DNA of 64,000 bases from Cyathus striatus. Its lineage: Eukaryota > Basidiomycota > Agaricomycetes > Agaricales > Nidulariaceae. A program made the translations under genes and the position numbers. The DNA lies in NCBI GenBank assembly GCA_025738555.1, contig JAOVFP010000002.1, forward strand, positions 7,688,001-7,752,000. Direction: 5' to 3'. A model generated the notes under the pieces. The model ran no database searches, was not told the origin of the DNA, and worked only from the letters and a program-made list of their open reading frames with translations. Shown in pieces: positions 59,034-64,000 of this stretch (the first letter of the stretch is position 1; every line of letters starts with the position of its first letter).

Positions 59034-59159
59034 GAATTTATATAGTAGCTATTATTATTATTAGAGGTGATTATTCTATATGGATTCCATACATATTCTG
59101 CATGGATTCTGTGTGGATTTATGCATTGCTGCCATGTCACACATGTCAAGTGTAACTCT

Positions 59160-60430
59160 AGGTGAAAAGTGTCACACTATACAAAATCCATGATACACTC
59201 AATATATAGTATCATTCTCAATGCATAGTATCACACTTAATGCATAGTGTTATGCTTAATGTATAGTGTGACACTCAACACTTAGTGTCACACTTAATGC
59301 AGAGTGTGACACTCATCACTTAGTGTTATGCTTAATGCATAGTGTCACACTCAATACTTAGTGTCATGCTTAATGTATAGTGTTATGTTTAATGTATAGT
59401 GTCACACTCAATGCTTAGTGTCACACTTAATGCATAGTGTCATGTTTAATGTATAGTGTGACACTCAACACTCAACGCTTAGTGTCACACTCAATGTTTA
59501 GTGTCACACAATGCTTAGTGTCCCACTCAATGCTTAGTGTCACGCTTAGTCACACTCAACACCTAGTGTCACACTCAATGCTTAGTGTCACACTCAACGC
59601 TTAGTGTCACACTCAACACTTAGTGTCACGCTTAGTCACACTCAACACCTAGTGTCACCAACACCTAGTGTCACACTCAATGCTTAGTGTCACACTCAAC
59701 GCTTAGTGTCACACTCAACACTTAGTGTCACGCTTAGTCACACTCAACACCTAGTGTCACGCTTATAGTGTCACACTTAATGCATAGTGTCACACTCAAT
59801 GCTTAGTGTCACGCTTAGTCACACTCAACACCTAGTGTCATGCTTATAGTATCACATTTAACGTATAGTGTCACACTCAATACCTAGTATCACACTCAAC
59901 ACCTAGTGTCACATCTAATGTATAGTGTCACACTCAACACCTAGTGTCACGCTTATAGTGTCACATTTAACGTATAGTGTCACACTCAATACCTAGTATC
60001 ACACTCAACACCTAGTGTCACGCTTATAGTGTCACATTTAATGTATAGTGTCACACTCAACACCTAGTATCACACTCAACACCTAGTGTCACGCTTATAG
60101 TGTCACATTTAATGTATAGTGTCACACTCAACACCTAGTATCACACTCAACACCAAGTGTCACACTTATAGTATCACATTTAACATATTGTGTCACACTC
60201 AACACCTAGTGTCACGCTTATAGTGTCACATTTAATGTATAGTGTCACACTCAACACCTAGTATCACACTCAACACCAAGTGTCACACTTATAGTATCAC
60301 ATTTAACGTATTGTGTCACACTCAACACCTAGTGTCACGCTTATAGTGTCACATTTAATGTATAGTGTCACACTCAACATCTAGTATTACACTCAACACC
60401 TAGTGTCATGCTTAATGCAGAGTGTCACAT
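59160..60430. repeat. Minisatellite, TAGTGTCACACTCAACACC type
   Basis: About 1.27 kb of 19-base units (TAGTGTCACACTCAACACC, TAGTGTCACACTCAATGCT, TAGTGTCACATTTAATGTA) mixed with 14-base units TAGTGTCACGCTTA. From about 59930 to 60380 they form a higher-order unit of about 71 bases: one 14-base unit plus three 19-base units, repeated several times with few changes. Confidence 0.85.
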
Positions 60431-60444
60431 GCAAGGAAATAAGT

Positions 60445-60656
60445 ATGATAAAATTCTGTACAGATTCTGTACAGAATCTGTACAGAATTTTCAGGTCTGT
60501 AACGCGGAATTCCGAGGAATTCTGCATAATCCGTACGGAATTTTCGGAATCTGTGCGGAATCTGTACAGACCCAAAAAAACCTCTGCCAAAATGAAAAAA
60601 ATCTGTGCAGATTCCACACGGATTCCAAAAATTCTGTACGGATTCCGTACAGAACA
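60445..60656. repeat. CTGTACGGAT-type array, right arm
   Basis: Diverged copies of TTCTGTACAGAATC, TCCGTACGGAATT and similar words, many palindromic. Mirrors the left arm at 58953-59033. Confidence 0.65.
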
Positions 60657-61247
60657 CATGGCTAAGTGTAAAGAGCTCTGATTCTTTTGCTAGCAAGATG
60701 CACATGATAAGTTGTCAGTGGACATGTTCAAGGTGTGGCGCCTGTTTAGCGTTGCCTATCTCAAAATGTGACCAGTATTTTGACGAGGAGTATATTATAC
60801 TCCGCCATCGTTTGCATACTTGAGACAGGTAAAGTGGGAAAGTATTATAAGATCCTAGAATGACCTTTTTCCCACATTTCTGGAATATTTCGTCAAGTAG
60901 CTCGAAAGGGAGTTTCTTGATGTATGGATAAGCAAGAACACTAGTTGCTGATGAGATCAGGTTAACATTAGTGTGTATTAAAGGATATCTCAGTCTACTT
61001 TGTTGTTCCACTTCGTCTGTGACTCCGAGAATAAGCATCATTCCTGAGAAAGAGGAAGAAAGAAAGGTCAGTACACATCAGACCCTTGGAGTATTTAAGC
61101 TCGTAAGCCATGCATGCATGACTAAATATGAACTGGACTGAGGTCATTTCATTGGTGCAGTCGATTCAGCCCCTTTGGGGCTTGGTTACAGTGCGATGAG
61201 GTTCTAGAGCTTCATATCAATTTATTTATTGTGTATGTATCAGCCAT

Positions 61248-62975
61248 TCAAGGTTGTTCGCTAATACTCGAATTCCATTTGATATGAATCGATGTACATC
61301 GAGGTGAGGGGCTGTCTTTTGAATAGAGACTCAGATAGGAGTACCAACATAGCTTTGCAATGACTTGATACTGTGATCGTAGAGCTTCTCTATTCAGAAA
61401 TTTGCAGACCTTGGTACTTGAATGACAAGTTAATGAATATAATCCAAGAACAACAAGTCCTGGTGTTATAATGCTGTCAAGCACCAACACAATGTTGTTA
61501 TATGACATTGCGAGTGTTAGATGAGTGAGATGCTTCATCTGAACCTTTTGTTCGCAGTGTGCTCCAGTATAGGTACCAATCAGATTGACCCGTGTTAGCT
61601 GCATGTTTTGAATATTTTCGCTATGTTGAATCAAGCAGTATAGATCCATCATGGTTATGGTGCAATGCATCAATTGGAGATGGGATATTTTTCCTAGTTG
61701 CAGGAAGGGTGGAATAATTGGGTTAACAATGTTGTGAAGGCAAAGATGTGTGAGGTTGGGGGCATATATTTCGATCCAAAAATCCTGGCCTCTGCTTATG
61801 CACAGCTTCTCAAGATTTGGAAGTGTCTGGGTGAAACCATCTATACTGGACTGGAGGAATAAGGTACAGTGTTTGAGTGCTCATCTGTACACATAAAATT
61901 GATCTTCAAATATTTCAGTATATATACATTTTTCTTGCACTATACTTGTTTTGACAGATTAAATGACATGTAAGGCTCACTCTGTACAAGTTTCAAGCTA
62001 TTATGTGATGAGGAAAATGGTACAGAGCTATTTCTTTGAAATCATGTCAAAATTAGCCTAACCCATCAATTGTACACCCTTGCTTAAGTGTGGGAAGCCG
62101 CGCCAAATGCCAGCACTAAACAACACTCAGTTTACCCTCCCCCTTGTCCACAGGCTTCCACAGAGCTCATGCCTCGAGATTTCTATAGCTATTTACCTTG
62201 GGAATAATTCTGAGGCATTCTTCTGTGTAATAAATACAATTAATGCAAATATTGTGGTGTAGAATGGTGTGAAGGAAATCATTTACATGTTCCAATATTT
62301 TGTGATGTTGCACAAGTTGGGTGTAATTTGAGGTTTACCATTCACACACTCATTTTCATACACATAACTTTTTGTGCTATATATCCAACTCATAATACAT
62401 AGTGGAGAACATCATTTTTGTATGTGGAATGAATATATGTCAAGATATGGCCAGGTGTACAGTTGAGAGGTCCTGTACAGATGAGTGCTCAAACACTGTA
62501 GATGGTATAGCAATGTTTTTCCATTGATAAATTTCGGATGAGATGATATTTGCAATGTTACTAATATTATGCAAGATAAAATTTGAAGTGAATGAGAATG
62601 ATAGTGGGGATCTGGTAGACTGAAGAAGGCACAATGCAAGCTGCTTTTCAATAATTTTGCTGCTCTTGGCATTGTCTATCTTGAACTGTGACCAACATTT
62701 TGCAGACAACAGCATTATATCATGCCATTGCTTACATACATAAGTCATGTTAAAAGGAAACTGATGAAGATCTCCAAGTGTGACTTTCTCTCTGCAAATG
62801 ACAAAAATATAGTTGAGAAGTTTGAAAGGAAGGTTGTGGATGTAAGGAGACCTATATGTGTTGATAAAGTCAATTTTGGTGAATGCTTTATGGAGTCAGT
62901 ATGTTACCTGTTGGTTTTGTATTCTGCTTCATTGTTGATATTGATGACAGAGTTTAAAACTATAGGAGTATTCAT
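61248..62975 (-). pseudogene. F-box/LRR gene O, interrupted by a TIR element and truncated
   Basis: Exon 1 is 62975-62908. A 56-nt intron follows, and exon 2 starts at 62851: SPYIHNLPFKLLNYIF, then NMTYVCKQWHDIMLLSAKCW (F-box), then SPLSFSFTSNFILHNISNI and YQWKNIAIPST. The frame is cut at 62499 by the element at 61867-62498 and resumes at 61866 with LFLQSSIDGFTQTLPNLEKL, then MHCTITMMDLYCLIQH, to a stop at 61248. Joining the flanks with a single TA restores an unbroken frame. Compared with gene N, about the last 100 residues are missing or out of frame, so it was probably decayed at that end as well. Confidence 0.65.
61867..62498. mobile_element. 632-bp TIR element in F-box gene O
   Basis: The ends CAGTGTTTGAGTGCTCATCT and the reverse complement of the other end, CAGTGTTTGAGCACTCATCT, continue to CTGTACA. 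They form 25-base TIRs with two mismatches. TA flanks both ends (61865-61866 and 62499-62500). AT-rich inside, no transposase. The CAGT start and TA duplication fit a pogo/Tc1-type MITE. Confidence 0.75.
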
Positions 62976-64000
62976 GATTGAGAGACACTGCAGCCTTTAG
63001 GTGAATGTATATGGACAGAGCTACATATTAATATCAGGAACTTCAGTAAGGTAAATGACCCATTAGAAGTTTAGCTCTACATTCCATTTGATATGTTTGG
63101 ATGCAGTGTCACTGTCAATACTTCTTGACTTGTTCACTAGCAGTCAAAGTCCACAATATGAACTGGAACTTATGAATACTGGTCATTACCATGGCAATAC
63201 ATACATACAACATGGTTCATATGGTGCTCTTCACTCAGTCACCACATGTTTTGTACAAAGGAAATATCTCATACAAAAGACCTTTATTTTCTTATTCCTC
63301 TTGTAAAAATGCTTGCTTTGATGAACTGAGTAAGTCCTCTAGAGCATTTGTCAAAATTCCCAAAACTGAGCAAGTTATATTTTTCAGATCATAGCAATAT
63401 TTGCCAACTACTATAAATGGAAGAAACTATTAAATATGGTATGCTTAGTCATCCTATCGGGCATCTATTTGTTGCAGTTTAAGAGTATCTTGCACTGGGC
63501 CAATAGAAATGGTAGTTTTGTAGCTTTCAGGCTGTGAAGTGTCTTTGCTTCACAAGTGACTGGTACTTGATGGAATCTTAATTTTGAGTTGGCTTGTCAT
63601 GAATTTAAGGCCTTGGCACTCACAACCTCTATTCTATCTCCTTTGCCATGCATTCAGTGATCAGCTTTTGTCATGTGGTGGAGCTTATTATGTGGATGGT
63701 ACAAAGAGCTCAGATGGGTAATGACCTGCATTCCTCCTATCTCCTGCACCAGGTAGCTTTCTCAAGTACTCTATTGAACCCTGCAATGGGATGTGTACTT
63801 TCAAGAACTAAAGTAACAAACTTCCTTTTGTGCATTGTGCACATTAAGTCCCTTCTCATAAGCAGCTGTGCATCAGTAAACATGATGCTTCCAATTTTGG
63901 ATTATTTCAGTAGATGCTGACACAAGAGCTTTTGGCATATTTTCCTGAAAAGTGGTGAAGGTATAATCCCAGTTCCCTCAGAGATATTTTTTACTGCCCC
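62976..64000. other. AT-rich right end of window, F-box relics possible
   Basis: ATTCCATTTGATATG at 63080 repeats a word near the 3' end of gene O (61270), which suggests a further ruined copy of the same family upstream. A short plus-strand frame around 63660-63710 (SCGGAYYVDGTKSSDG) is followed by a donor-like site but could not be assigned. Nothing else is supported. Confidence 0.3.

Larger units (their letters stand above)
58929..60678. mobile_element. hAT-like non-autonomous element made of satellite repeats
   Basis: The 1750-bp insert is flanked by the perfect 8-bp duplication TGATTCTT (58921-58928 and 60679-60686), the size made by hAT transposases. The left end is CAGTAATTTACACTCCC. 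The right end, reverse-complemented, is GAGCTCTTTACACTTAG, so the two share TTTACACT with an offset. Inside are arrays of CTGTACGGAT-type words at both sides and a central minisatellite. No transposase. Confidence 0.65.
57874..61041 (-). pseudogene. F-box/LRR gene N, interrupted by a 1.75-kb element
   Basis: The F-box half is at 61041-60715: YIKKLPFELLDEIFQKCG, then YLSQVCKRWRSIIYSSSKYW. After HLEHVH comes a TGA (60715-60717), then in the same frame QLIMCILLAKES up to 60687. The frame resumes left of the insert at 58920 (ESPLSFSQNHSF) and runs open to the stop at 57874 as a Leu-rich region (LEKLRISGSQG, LSHLCFHSVTF, LDHLTHITLTIP). The neighbouring paralogue at 62975 shows the two halves continuous at this point. 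So the gene was one F-box/LRR-like protein of about 440 aa. It is now split by 58929-60678 and also carries the stop. Confidence 0.7.

Noticed and set aside
59160..60430. CRISPR-like array
   Set aside because: Units are contiguous minisatellite copies without unique spacers, in a eukaryotic genome, inside a transposon.
60403..60705. Overlapping open frames on both strands of about 85-100 codons
   Set aside because: They lie in the CTGTACGGAT-type repeat arm and owe their openness to the repeat.
63655..63720. Plus-strand clause SCGGAYYVDGTKSSDG as part of an enzyme gene
   Set aside because: Too short, no neighbouring exon could be joined with confidence, and it is close to the window edge.

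Overview
This window is nuclear DNA of a filamentous fungus, most likely a mushroom-forming basidiomycete (Agaricomycetes). The evidence is genes broken by many short GT-AG introns (mostly about 45-70 nt), an intron-containing tRNA-Ser, expanded cytochrome P450 and F-box families, a DUF6699 protein, a nuclear gene for a mitochondrial ribosomal protein, and many fungal-type transposons. Gene models were built by hand by comparing paralogues inside the window, so exon edges are best supported where two or three copies agree.

Layout. 1-7.5 kb: a tandem duplication carrying a serine carboxypeptidase-like (S10) gene followed by a tRNA-Ser gene. In the left copy the tRNA has been split by a 1.07-kb element inserted at a TA. 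8.2-16.7 kb: three intact P450 genes (two of one family with 17 exons each, one of a second family with 13 exons). 16.77-23.67 kb: a terminal-inverted-repeat (TIR) DNA element carrying a minus-strand gene remnant, into which a 5.6-kb Ty1/copia LTR retrotransposon has jumped. 25.1-27.3 kb: a P450 copy with two frameshifts. 27.9-28.9 and 30.1-30.9 kb: a minus-strand gene of unknown function and a decayed sugar transporter. 31.4-32.5 kb: a pogo-like element with a small TIR element nested in its transposase remnant. 33.1-35.3 kb: an intact P450. 35.5-40.4 kb: two intact tandem genes and one ruined copy of a multi-pass membrane protein of unknown function. 40.8-41.7 kb: two foldback/TIR elements.

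41.8-43.4 kb: a single-pass membrane protein. 45.2-49.5 kb: two F-box-like genes. 50.2 kb: mitochondrial ribosomal protein bL33m, followed by about 1.5 kb of diverged tandem repeats. 53.6-54.4 kb: a small three-exon gene of unknown function. 56.1-57.7 kb: a DUF6699 gene next to a TIR element. 57.9-63 kb: two related F-box/LRR genes on the minus strand, each interrupted by a different transposon; one of these is a 1.75-kb hAT-like element built largely of satellite repeats.

The P450s, the S10 proteins and the membrane-protein pair may form a metabolic neighbourhood, but no biosynthetic backbone enzyme is visible, so this is only a suggestion. The clearest theme is local gene duplication combined with repeated transposon insertion. 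Paralogues inside the window give the uninterrupted sequence, so several insertions can be read to the base.
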